Assembly (NCBI GenBank): GCA_958407465.1
Contig: CATYIV010000022.1
Coordinates: forward strand, 1 to 36,937
Reading direction: 5' to 3'
Source: an uncultured Collinsella sp.
Lineage (GTDB): Bacteria; Actinomycetota; Coriobacteriia; Coriobacteriales; Coriobacteriaceae
Length of the DNA stretch: 36,937 nucleotides
The notes below the pieces were generated by a model. It worked only from the letters and a program-made list of their open reading frames with translations, did not search any database and had not been told where the DNA came from. A program made the position numbers and the translations under genes. Below, piece after piece: positions 1 to 7,441 of this stretch; the first letter of the stretch is position 1, and each line of letters begins with the position of its first letter.

Positions 1-95
1 AAAGGTCCGGGGCCTCGCTACGGGGCGGCCAAGTTGACGTAGCTGAGATGCAGCATACGGCCTGCTCACTCCTCGAAGTTCTTAGCGGAAATGAG

Positions 96-124
96 TTGAC
101 TTGCAACAACGCCTTGCTTGTGAT
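96..124 (+). promoter_or_regulatory. Candidate promoter for nrdG
   Basis: A -35-like TTGACT (96-101) and a -10-like TGTGAT (119-124) are separated by 17 bp. It is the best promoter match I see in the first 307 bases, which otherwise hold no gene I can support. An 8-T run follows at 146-153 after an imperfect inverted repeat, so part of this stretch could instead end an upstream transcript. Confidence 0.3.
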
Positions 125-210
125 GGCGGTTGAGCTGCAACAAAGTTTTTTTTGGACCTCAAACCCTATGCTCGATGTTCGCTTCGTTCATTGAGTTACC
201 CTTTGCATGA

Positions 211-290
211 GGCCGGGACATATCGTCCCGCCCGCAGTTTCGCAGGCCGCAGGCCGAGAATGTTTGAGGACGGGATGATATGTCCCGGCC
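211..290 (+). repeat. Long hairpin upstream of nrdG
   Basis: Two 20-nt arms (211-230 and 271-290) are inverted copies with a single difference that becomes a G-U pair in RNA, so all 20 positions can pair. The 40-nt loop is GC-rich. The hairpin ends only a few bases before the nrdG Shine-Dalgarno (about 294-300). It lacks a U tract, so it does not look like a simple terminator; a palindromic repeat or an RNA element in the leader are the main options. Confidence 0.75.
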
Positions 291-307
291 TTCCGGGAGA
301 GTTACCT

Positions 308-889
308 ATGAACTACGCGAACATTAAGTATTTCGACATTGCTGATGGGGAAGGCGTTCGTACTTCTCTGTTTGTGAGCGGGTGCCGTCGTGGGTGCAAG
401 AACTGCTTTAACTCTGTCGCGTGGGACTTTGCTGCGGGCGAGCCGTTCGATCGCGCCGTCGAGGATAAGATTATCGAGAGTCTCGACCATCCCTTTATTG
501 ATGGCCTGACGATTCTGGGCGGGGAGCCCATGGAACCCGAGAACCAGGCGGGGCTCGTTGATTTTATTGAGCGTGTTCGTGCCGCTTATCCTGTGGGGTC
601 GGGGAAGACCATTTGGTGCTTTACCGGCGACGTACTCGAGGAGCTTATGCCGGGCGGTCGTCACCATACCGAGGTGACGGACCGCATTCTCGCCTGTCTC
701 GATATGTTGGTGGACGGTCCGTTCGTTCAGGATTTGTATGATATCTCGTTGCGCTTTAGGGGCTCGAGCAATCAGCGCGTGATTGATATGAACGCCACGC
801 GTGCCCGTGCCGAGCGTGAGAACGTTGCGCTTTGCGACGCCGTGGAGCTTTGGCGGGACGATCCGGTCTATTCGACCCATACTATGTAG
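308..889 (+). CDS. nrdG: Anaerobic ribonucleoside-triphosphate reductase activating protein
   Basis: This 193-aa radical-SAM activase would install the glycyl radical on the class III ribonucleotide reductase NrdD, allowing dNTP synthesis without oxygen. The CxxxCxxC cluster motif (C26, C30, C33) lies in the expected N-terminal place, and a GGEP segment follows that is typical of SAM binding. The reading frame stays open upstream to 152, but that part reads through the hairpin and looks noncoding. The ATG at 308 has a GGGAGAG ribosome site and matches the usual NrdG N-terminus. NrdD is not in the window; it is presumably encoded elsewhere or just outside. Confidence 0.93.
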   Translation: MNYANIKYFDIADGEGVRTSLFVSGCRRGCKNCFNSVAWDFAAGEPFDRAVEDKIIESLDHPFIDGLTILGGEPMEPENQAGLVDFIERVRAAYPVGSGKTIWCFTGDVLEELMPGGRHHTEVTDRILACLDMLVDGPFVQDLYDISLRFRGSSNQRVIDMNATRARAERENVALCDAVELWRDDPVYSTHTM

Positions 890-956
890 CTTGCGGCCGA
901 TGCCGGAGGGCGTGGTACCATAGCGCGAACGCGAAATCGAAAAAAGTGAGGCCCAG

Positions 957-1514
957 ATGGTCGATCAGGAAAAAGTCGAGACTGCCATTAAGCTGCTGCT
1001 TGAAGGTATAGGCGAGGACCCAGCTCGTGAGGGCTTGCTGGAGACTCCGGCACGCGTCGCCCGTATGTATGGCGAGATTGCCGGCGGTATGGACCAGAGT
1101 GCCGAGGAGCATCTGTCCAAAACTTTTGCCGTCGCTTCGAACGATTTGGTCATCGAGCGCGACATTACGTTTTACTCGCTGTGCGAGCACCATCTGCTGC
1201 CGTTTTACGGCAAGGCTGCCATTGGCTATATCCCTAACGGTCGGGTGGCTGGGCTTTCCAAGCTCGCCCGCACGGTTGAGGTTTATGCCCGTCGTCTGCA
1301 GCTTCAGGAGCAGCTGTGCGCGCAGGTTGCCGATGCCCTCATGGAATATCTTGCTCCCCAAGGGGCGATTGTGCTGATGGAAGCCGAGCATATGTGCATG
1401 ACCATGCGCGGCGTGCAAAAGCCCGGCACCAAGACCGTGACGCTCGCTCGCCGCGGCGTCTTTGAGACCGATCCCGCGCTCGAGGAGCGGTTCTTTAGGA
1501 TGCTGGGCCGCTAA
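957..1514 (+). CDS. folE: GTP cyclohydrolase I
   Basis: The 185-aa product converts GTP to 7,8-dihydroneopterin triphosphate, the first step of folate synthesis. The zinc-binding residues are visible: C76 and H79 in LCEHH, and C147 in the HMCMTMRG segment. Length fits the family. A GTGAGG ribosome site precedes the ATG. It starts a tight run: the HD-domain gene begins two bases after its stop, and folB follows 43 bp after that. Confidence 0.96.
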   Translation: MVDQEKVETAIKLLLEGIGEDPAREGLLETPARVARMYGEIAGGMDQSAEEHLSKTFAVASNDLVIERDITFYSLCEHHLLPFYGKAAIGYIPNGRVAGLSKLARTVEVYARRLQLQEQLCAQVADALMEYLAPQGAIVLMEAEHMCMTMRGVQKPGTKTVTLARRGVFETDPALEERFFRMLGR

Positions 1515-1516
1515 CC

Positions 1517-2098
1517 ATGAGAGTCGTCAACGACTTTACATCGAAGATCGATGAGGGGACGCCGCGTCGCGGCTTTATGGCTTCGGGCCTGACTCCCTTT
1601 GGCGCCATGCCTCGCATTGATTACATTTGTGCCAATGGGCTGTTCCGGCGGCACCTGGGCAACATTGCACAGTTGGAATCGGGGCGCATCTTTTGCCGCC
1701 ACGGTATTGACCATCTGCTGGATGTCGCGCGCATTATGTGGATTAAGAATCTCGAGGAACAGCTCGAATTTGACCGCGAGGTCATCTACGCCACGGCACT
1801 TCTTCACGATATCGGCAAAGATGAACAGTATGAATCGGGTATATCCCATGATGTTGCAAGCGAGCGCGTCGCTGATGCGATTCTCGGCGGCATGCCCGAT
1901 GACGTGGCGTTTGAGCCGGCCGATGCCGCAGCCATTAAGACGGCCATTCTGGGCCATCGAAAGCTGCGCGTGAACAGCCAACCGCTTGAGCGTCTGCTCT
2001 ATGCAGCCGACAAAGCGTCGCGCGCCTGCTTTGCATGCCCCGCGCGCAATGCTTGCAACTGGAGCGATGATAAAAAGAACCTGTCGATTCGCGTGTAG
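1517..2098 (+). CDS. HD-domain phosphohydrolase in the folate cluster
   Basis: The 193-aa protein has the HD-superfamily metal residues: H62 or H66, the H97-D98 doublet in LLHDIGK, H111, and D165 in AADKASR. HD proteins are metal-dependent phosphohydrolases. A C-terminal cysteine group (C171, C174, C180) is an uncommon addition and could bind metal. The start lies two bases after folE and folB follows, so the gene is very likely co-transcribed with folate genes. The step between FolE product and FolB substrate is removal of the triphosphate, so this protein is a candidate for it; that role is inferred only from position. Confidence 0.85.
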   Translation: MRVVNDFTSKIDEGTPRRGFMASGLTPFGAMPRIDYICANGLFRRHLGNIAQLESGRIFCRHGIDHLLDVARIMWIKNLEEQLEFDREVIYATALLHDIGKDEQYESGISHDVASERVADAILGGMPDDVAFEPADAAAIKTAILGHRKLRVNSQPLERLLYAADKASRACFACPARNACNWSDDKKNLSIRV

Positions 2099-2141
2099 TT
2101 AGTTTGCGCGGTCGGGGTTCTAAACGAAGGAGACGATCGCG

Positions 2142-2627
2142 ATGAGTAACAAGAAGCTGCCCGAGAATGCAACCAAGACTGAAGGCGCCGAGCTCGCCCG
2201 CCGTGGAAGGGGCGAAATATCCACTGCAACGGCGGTGCCCCACGTGGGCTATGACGATCTGCGCCATGCCGATCGCATTACTATCGACGGTCTCGAGGTC
2301 TTTGCCAACCACGGCGTGTATCCCGAAGAGAACGCGCTGGGCCAGAAGTTCATCGTGTCCCTGGTGCTCTATGCCGACTTGCGTGCAGCGGGGGAGCACG
2401 ATAACCTGGACGCCTCGATTGACTACGGCTCGGTGTGCCACGATGTCGATGGCTATCTGCGCGAGCATACGTTTAAGCTTATCGAGGCTGCAGCCGAGGG
2501 TGTGGCCCAGATGCTGCTGCGTCGTTACCCCCTGATGCTTGGCGTTCGTGTTAAGCTCGATAAGCCTTGGGCGCCCGTCGGTCTTCCCCTGGCAAGCTGT
2601 GGTGTCGAGATCGAGCGCGTGCGTTAA
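2142..2627 (+). CDS. folB: Dihydroneopterin aldolase
   Basis: This 161-aa protein should cleave 7,8-dihydroneopterin to 6-hydroxymethyl-dihydropterin and glycolaldehyde. The family core starts near residue 45 (ITIDGLEVFANHGVYPEE), with the conserved acidic pair at 62-63, Y95, and K141 in LDKPWAP. About 40 residues before the core are charged and not conserved in the family. A GGAG ribosome site precedes the ATG at 2142; an internal start is possible but has no better site. folK and folP are not beside it. Confidence 0.92.
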   Translation: MSNKKLPENATKTEGAELARRGRGEISTATAVPHVGYDDLRHADRITIDGLEVFANHGVYPEENALGQKFIVSLVLYADLRAAGEHDNLDASIDYGSVCHDVDGYLREHTFKLIEAAAEGVAQMLLRRYPLMLGVRVKLDKPWAPVGLPLASCGVEIERVR

Positions 2628-2633
2628 CCGGTT

Positions 2634-3410
2634 CTAATACGTCTCTATGGGTGGCTGCTTGAGCCGCTGCGACAGAGCTCTATTGTTGGGGCAGTACGTG
2701 TCGAGCAGGGCGTGAAACCGCTGATTGTGGCTTGGCTCGAGCAAGTGGACGAGCTCGTGGGCGACAACCATGTCGAGACACTCGATGGGATAGGCGGCGA
2801 GCTCGCGTGCGATGCGAATGGCTCCGGTCTTGGGCGTGCATGAGCCCCAACGCGTTTTCATGCTGCGCACGGAAACGCGGGCCACGGTGACGCCCATTGC
2901 GATTTCGTACGCGTGCACGATGTCGCGTAGCGCTGCGGTGACCTCGGTCGTATAAAGCTGGCTGATGTGGGCTTGGAGCTCGTCGGACGTTAGGCCGTCG
3001 AGGATTGCGCGCCGCTTGGCCTGTGGGTCTTCGTCCGTTTCGTCGGTACCCATAAAACTTGCGAAGGTAGCCTGCTTGGGTCGCGGTGCGGGTGATGCAA
3101 AGTTGTGATCGAGCGCATCCTGTACCGTGATGGGCTTGCCCCAAAGTGCAATGATGGACGAGGGACTGAGTGGCTCTCGCGCCGTCGCCCGACGTTGCTT
3201 GCGCTGGGCAAGTCGGCTGACAATCCAGGCGCTGTTGCGCTTCACAAATGCCTCGATGCGCTCGCGGCTGGCGCCGAGCGGTGCGCTGGCGTGGACCTCA
3301 CCGCTTGATGTGACGCGTAGGTTGAAGTTTTTGACGCGCTTTTTGGTAACGACGACGGAGATGGGCGTCCCATCCGGCCGGGATACAGAAATCGTAAACT
3401 GCTGCGTCAA
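2634..3410 (-). CDS. YgjP-like zinc metallopeptidase
   Basis: A 258-aa protein of the YgjP/DUF45 family, related in fold to SprT and M48-type metalloproteases. HELVH (218-222) followed by H228 gives a typical zinc site, and the WGSC segment (188-191) is a hallmark of the family. Substrate is unknown. I chose TTG at 3410 because GAAGGA lies six bases upstream; the longer frame from 3473 would translate through a 12-bp hairpin. It lies just after the dipeptidase gene on the same strand, with that hairpin between them, and converges on folB. Confidence 0.82.
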   Translation of the reverse strand: MTQQFTISVSRPDGTPISVVVTKKRVKNFNLRVTSSGEVHASAPLGASRERIEAFVKRNSAWIVSRLAQRKQRRATAREPLSPSSIIALWGKPITVQDALDHNFASPAPRPKQATFASFMGTDETDEDPQAKRRAILDGLTSDELQAHISQLYTTEVTAALRDIVHAYEIAMGVTVARVSVRSMKTRWGSCTPKTGAIRIARELAAYPIECLDMVVAHELVHLLEPSHNQRFHALLDTYCPNNRALSQRLKQPPIETY

Positions 3411-3432
3411 AAGCGGTCCTTCAGATTGGGGA

Positions 3433-3468
3433 CGGGCCGGCATGTCGACCGTTCGGCATGCCGGCCCG
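3433..3468 (-). terminator. Hairpin between dipeptidase and metallopeptidase genes
   Basis: Arms 3433-3444 and 3457-3468 form a perfect 12-bp GC-rich stem with a 12-nt loop, starting 17 bases after the dipeptidase stop. No U tract follows on the minus strand, so it may protect the 3' end or reduce read-through rather than fully terminate. Confidence 0.55.
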
Positions 3469-3484
3469 CTCAAGGGATGTGAAA

Positions 3485-4498
3485 TTAATAACGCTCAAAG
3501 AAGGCAAGCGCGTTGTCGCTGCAGAGCTTCTGCATCACGGTCTTGCCAAAATGCTTGGAAAGCATGTTCTGGAACTCGGGCATCTTGCTGGCATCGGAGA
3601 GGAAAGCGGGCACCGTGGCACCGTCCCAGTCGCCGCCGAGCGCGATGACGTCCTCGCCGCCCAGGTCGAGCCAGTGCTCGATATGTGCCGCCAGCTGGTC
3701 GAAGGTGACGTCTGCGGCGGTCTTGTCGGTTGCGTCGTTGGAAAGGAACTCACTGCAGTAGTTGAGGCCGACGATACCGCCCATGTCGCGAATGGTGCGG
3801 AACTGGTCGTCGGTGAGGTTGCGCTTGACGCCACAAACCGCACGGGAGTTGGAGTGGCTGGCGACGAAGGGGCGCGTGGCGTGGGCGACAACCTCGTCAA
3901 AGCACTCATCGTTGAGGTGGGAGACGTCGAGTACCATGCCGGCGTGCTCCATCTGCGTAAGTGCCTCGATGCCGGCAGCGGTGAGGCCGGCGTGGGTATC
4001 GTGCCCGCTCGCGAGCGGTCCCTGCGCGTTCCAGCTGAGTGACGACATAAGCACGCCCAAGCTCTTGAGCACTTCGATCAGCGCGGGGTCCTCGGCAAAA
4101 AACGTGGCGTTTTCGATGGTGTGGATGCAAACGACCTTGCCGTCCTTGAGCGCGGGGCGAATGTCTGCGGCGCTGCGCACGTTGACCATGCGGTCGTGGT
4201 TGAGCATTGCCTGGCCGCTCATATGCGCCATGATCTGCGCCTGGAAGCGCGCGGCGTGGGCGGTGGGAATCTCGTCGGGGACAAACGTGGCGAAGCACTG
4301 TGCCCACGGCGTGTTGCCGATCTTTGTGAGCGAGATGGCGCAGGCGTTGCCCTCGATGAGGTCGAAATCTTGCGGATGCGTTTCGTCGCCGGGGAAATAA
4401 CCGTCGGTGCCGGCGGTAAAGCGCAGGTCGAGATCGAGTGTGGCCCAGCCGATGCGGTCAGCGGTGTCGCAGTGTAGGTCAAATACGGGATATGCCAT
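3485..4498 (-). CDS. Membrane-dipeptidase (M19) family peptidase
   Basis: The 337-aa protein belongs to the renal-dipeptidase-like M19 family, binuclear zinc enzymes that cleave dipeptides, often with a D-residue. The N-terminal metal motif DLHCDT (H9, D11), the DVSH and SHSN segments in the middle and the GGDWDG segment near the C-terminus are all present. There is no signal peptide, so it should act in the cytoplasm. The ATG at 4498 is preceded by GGAGG; a further upstream in-frame codon has no such site. Substrate cannot be read from the sequence. Confidence 0.92.
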   Translation of the reverse strand: MAYPVFDLHCDTADRIGWATLDLDLRFTAGTDGYFPGDETHPQDFDLIEGNACAISLTKIGNTPWAQCFATFVPDEIPTAHAARFQAQIMAHMSGQAMLNHDRMVNVRSAADIRPALKDGKVVCIHTIENATFFAEDPALIEVLKSLGVLMSSLSWNAQGPLASGHDTHAGLTAAGIEALTQMEHAGMVLDVSHLNDECFDEVVAHATRPFVASHSNSRAVCGVKRNLTDDQFRTIRDMGGIVGLNYCSEFLSNDATDKTAADVTFDQLAAHIEHWLDLGGEDVIALGGDWDGATVPAFLSDASKMPEFQNMLSKHFGKTVMQKLCSDNALAFFERY

Positions 4499-4618
4499 GG
4501 TTCCTCCGGTTGCAGCGTTTCTTTGCAAACTGTCATTGAATTGTATGACTAGGGTATAGTTAGCGCCATATGTTCATGGCGGCCCGCGTTGTGCGCCGCC
4601 CTTATTACGGAGGTTACC

Positions 4619-5047
4619 ATGTCCAACCAGGGCAAGAAGGTCAAGACCCATTATCGCGGCACGCTCGATGACGGCACGCAGTTCGATAGCTCCTACGATC
4701 GCGGCGAGCCGCTGGAGTTCACCTGCGGCGCCGGTCAGATGATCAAGGGCTTCGACGCCGCTGTTGTCGACATGCAGGTGGGCGAGAAGAAGACCGTGCA
4801 CATTCCTGCTGCCGATGCCTACGGCGAGCACAATCCCGAGATGGTTCTGACCTTCCCGGCCGAGCAGGTTCCCAACATCGAGCAGATCGAGAAGGGCATG
4901 AAGCTCTTCCTGTCCACGCCGAGCGGTATGCCCGTCCCCGCCGTGGTCATCGACGTGACGCCCGAGGCCGTGACGCTCGACGCCAACCACGAGCTGGCCG
5001 GCAAGGATCTCAACTTTGATATCGAGCTCGTCGAGGTCGAGGGTTAG
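4619..5047 (+). CDS. SlyD-type FKBP peptidyl-prolyl isomerase
   Basis: A 142-aa FKBP-fold prolyl isomerase with the inserted chaperone flap typical of SlyD. The FKBP core appears as GTLDDGTQFDSS, then GQMIKGFDAAV and VGEKKTVHIPAADAYGEH; the flap covers about 70-120. The His/Cys-rich metal-binding tail of enterobacterial SlyD is missing; the protein ends in ELVEVEG. GGAGG precedes the ATG at 4619. A UreE-like gene begins three bases after its stop, which suggests joint translation and perhaps a shared role in metalloprotein maturation. Confidence 0.92.
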   Translation: MSNQGKKVKTHYRGTLDDGTQFDSSYDRGEPLEFTCGAGQMIKGFDAAVVDMQVGEKKTVHIPAADAYGEHNPEMVLTFPAEQVPNIEQIEKGMKLFLSTPSGMPVPAVVIDVTPEAVTLDANHELAGKDLNFDIELVEVEG

Positions 5048-5050
5048 GCT

Positions 5051-5629
5051 ATGCCTGCAAATCTGGTTTCGACAGCGTGCCTCGGAAATCTCAACGACCC
5101 GTCCTATGAGCTTTTGCTTCGCCGGGAGCTGGGCGGTGTCTTTGAGGTCGATGAGCTGCTGCTCGATTGGGACCAGGCTGATGTATGCGCATTTGTGGGC
5201 GTGACGGAGCTGGGGCGCACGGTCGATGTTCGGCTGGATGCTGCCGACGGCGGTCGTCTTGCCGATGGCGACGTGCTCGCCATTGACCGTTCGGGTGTGG
5301 TGCCCGTGGCGGTTGTCGTGCGCCTGCGCAGCGCCGAGGTTTATTTGGTCGAAGTCGACCGCATGGATCCGATTGCGCTCGCGCATGCGTGCTGGGAGAT
5401 CGGCAACATGCATGCGCCGCTCTTCCGGGGCGACTCGGACGAGCATACCGTGCGCATGTATACGCCGGTGCAGCCTGTTTTGGGCCGCATGCTCCGGGGT
5501 GTCGAGGGTGTTCGGCTCTCGGTGGTTGCCCGTGAACTCGATGCGGACCGGCGCTTTGCGTCGAGTGCGGCGGAGGTCGTCGTGAGCATGGCTCCCGACT
5601 TTACCATCGTAAAAAAGGTGCGCGGCTAA
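5051..5629 (+). CDS. UreE-like metallochaperone
   Basis: The 192-aa protein follows the UreE pattern: an N-terminal beta domain with RELGG (25-29) and LADGDVLAID (70-79), then a C-terminal domain with the LAHACWEIGNMHAPL segment. H121 corresponds to the conserved dimer-interface nickel-binding His in GNRH of known UreE. The second His pair usually found in a HDHVL segment is replaced by TPVQPVL, and there is no His-rich tail. No urease genes lie in the window. The start is three bases after a SlyD-type gene, so nickel or another metal is plausible, but not shown. Confidence 0.75.
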   Translation: MPANLVSTACLGNLNDPSYELLLRRELGGVFEVDELLLDWDQADVCAFVGVTELGRTVDVRLDAADGGRLADGDVLAIDRSGVVPVAVVVRLRSAEVYLVEVDRMDPIALAHACWEIGNMHAPLFRGDSDEHTVRMYTPVQPVLGRMLRGVEGVRLSVVARELDADRRFASSAAEVVVSMAPDFTIVKKVRG

Positions 5630-5712
5630 GCGCGCGTATGCGCAAGATGGGCTTTGAGGGGCGACCAATCAAGGTCCGTCTTGCTGTTGATATGAGGCTT
5701 TGGGGGAAGCAT

Positions 5713-6510
5713 ATGGGTCTTGAGGGAATCAAACTGATTGCATGCGATTTGGACGGCACGTTGCTGCATCCGGGGGAGCGCGAGCTGCGTTCCGAGGCCT
5801 TTGAGCTTATCGATGAGCTGCATCGTCGCGGTATCGTGTTTATGCCGGCGAGTGGCCGTCAATATGCGAGCTTGCGCTACCTGTTTGCCCCGGTGGCCGA
5901 TGAGCTCGCCTATGTATGCGAAAACGGAACCCTGGTGATGAGCGAGGGGCGTGCCGTTGTCAAGCGTTCCATGGAGCGTGGCCTTGCTATGGATATCGCG
6001 AATGCCGTGGTTGCGTATCCCCATGCCGACGTGACCCTTTCGTGTGAGGGGCACATCTACGCCATGAGCGGCAACGATGCGTTCGTCGACCATTTGCGCT
6101 ATGAGGTCCACTGCGATGTGGCGGTGGTCGACCGTCCCGAGGACATCGACGAGGACGTCATTAAGATTGCCTTCCAGACGCCTGAGGTGGATCAGCCGGC
6201 GGCCCTGGAGTATTTTGAGCGCCTCTTTAGCGACCGTGTCGACGTGATGACGTCGGGAACCGAGTGGACGGACTTTATCGGCTTTGGTTCGGGCAAGGGT
6301 TCCGCGCTTGCCGATTACGGTCGTGCCCTGGGAATTTCGCCCGACGAGATGATGGCGTTTGGCGATAACGAAAACGACCGCGACATGCTCAACGTAGTGG
6401 GCCATCCTTATCTAATGGAGAGCTGCAATCCCTCTATGTGTGGCATCAACGACCGCGTCCGCTACGTGCGCACGGTCGAAGAAGAACTGCGCCGCCTGCT
6501 CGCCGAGTAG
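5713..6510 (+). CDS. Cof-type HAD-superfamily phosphatase
   Basis: A 265-aa HAD hydrolase of the Cof (IIB) class, which usually dephosphorylates sugar phosphates or cofactors. Motif I is DLDGT (12-16), and the late GDNENDRDML segment carries the metal-binding acidic residues. I prefer the ATG at 5713, which has GGGGGA five bases upstream; the frame is open from 5638, but the extra 25 residues look unlike the family. Substrate is not evident. It lies 83 bp after the UreE-like gene. Confidence 0.9.
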   Translation: MGLEGIKLIACDLDGTLLHPGERELRSEAFELIDELHRRGIVFMPASGRQYASLRYLFAPVADELAYVCENGTLVMSEGRAVVKRSMERGLAMDIANAVVAYPHADVTLSCEGHIYAMSGNDAFVDHLRYEVHCDVAVVDRPEDIDEDVIKIAFQTPEVDQPAALEYFERLFSDRVDVMTSGTEWTDFIGFGSGKGSALADYGRALGISPDEMMAFGDNENDRDMLNVVGHPYLMESCNPSMCGINDRVRYVRTVEEELRRLLAE

Positions 6511-6586
6511 ATATATGTGGCATGCCTAGGAATCTCTTTTTGCTGCAGAGTGCAGAAAGGTGGATTTTAAGGCATGTCCCGAACAT

Positions 6587-6967
6587 CTACCGGCAGTCGG
6601 GGCAGAGACCCTCGAAGATGGTGTAGTGCGACGTGACGTGCCAGCCGATTTGCTCGGATGCCTTGGCGTCGAGCTGGGCATCGAAGGGGAGCGGTACGTC
6701 GATGACGCGGCTACACGAGGTGCAGATGATATGCGCATGCGGCTCGATGGTGCGATCGAAGCGGCTGCCGCCCGGTGTCTTGATCGAGAGAATCTCCCCG
6801 GCGTCGGCCAAGAGATTGAGATTGCGGTAGACCGTACCGCGACTGATTCTGTCGTCCTGTTCACGCACAGCGTTGTAGATCTCATCGGCGGTGGGATGGT
6901 TGCAGCTTTGGCGCACGGCATCAAGAACCAGCTTCCGCTGCTTGGTGTTTCTTCTTTGCACGGCCAT
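6587..6967 (-). CDS. Fur-family metalloregulator (PerR-like)
   Basis: This 126-aa regulator has the Fur-family winged-helix N-terminus (RGTVYRNLNLLADAGE, recognition helix) and a C-terminal dimer domain with two CxxC pairs (C82/C85 and C122/C125) that form the structural zinc site. H24, H77 and H79 sit where the sensing site is expected. The layout fits PerR better than Fur, but Fur and Zur cannot be excluded from the sequence alone. Its own upstream region contains a short ATAC-C-GTAT dyad at 7007-7015, a possible but weak self-regulation site. Confidence 0.88.
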   Translation of the reverse strand: MAVQRRNTKQRKLVLDAVRQSCNHPTADEIYNAVREQDDRISRGTVYRNLNLLADAGEILSIKTPGGSRFDRTIEPHAHIICTSCSRVIDVPLPFDAQLDAKASEQIGWHVTSHYTIFEGLCPDCR

Positions 6968-7028
6968 GCGCCTCGCCTCTTTTCTGTCAATGTAGGTAGG
7001 TAAATGATACCGTATTTAGCACACAATA

Positions 7029-7439
7029 CTAATAGCGTGGGTTGAAACCATCTTCGCTGGTAAGCGCGGCGCGGATTTGTGCGTCCTCGAGGCGAAAACG
7101 TATGCCCATTCGCTCATAGGAGGCATGGAGCGCTTCGAGGTGAGACAGGATATTCGCGGGCGCGCCTTGTACCTCCATTTCGACCGAGCCGTCTTCCATG
7201 TTACGCACCCAGCCGGTGAGTGCGCGTGCCTGCGCGAGGTTGGTGTTGGTAAAGCGAAAACCAACGCCTTGGACTTGCCCCGTCCAGTGCAGGAAATAGC
7301 GCAGGGGAGTGTCTTGAGTGGCCTCGTCGCTTGCGAGTACGGTAAGCCTGCGGCGCAGCTCGAGCTCGACGTTTGATGGTTTTTGAGGCTCTCGACTGCC
7401 GCCGGTGACGCTGGAGAAGAACGTATCGAAGAAGCCCAT
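7029..7439 (-). CDS. Acylphosphatase with N-terminal extension
   Basis: The 136-aa protein ends in a complete acylphosphatase domain: GQVQGVGFR with the phosphate-binding Arg and GWVRNMEDGSVE with the catalytic Asn. These enzymes hydrolyse acyl phosphates such as 1,3-bisphosphoglycerate. About 45 residues before it (starting MGFFDTFF) are extra compared with the usual ~90-aa enzyme, and have no clear signal or membrane segment. The start lies two bases after the stop of the Gfo/Idh gene, so the two are translated in sequence. Confidence 0.9.
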   Translation of the reverse strand: MGFFDTFFSSVTGGSREPQKPSNVELELRRRLTVLASDEATQDTPLRYFLHWTGQVQGVGFRFTNTNLAQARALTGWVRNMEDGSVEMEVQGAPANILSHLEALHASYERMGIRFRLEDAQIRAALTSEDGFNPRY

Positions 7440-7441
7440 CG

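Noticed and set aside
3..194. Open frame at the left edge, with an ATG at 48
   Set aside because: No family resemblance and no good ribosome site. It overlaps the candidate promoter and T run. It could be the end of a gene cut by the window, but I cannot support this.
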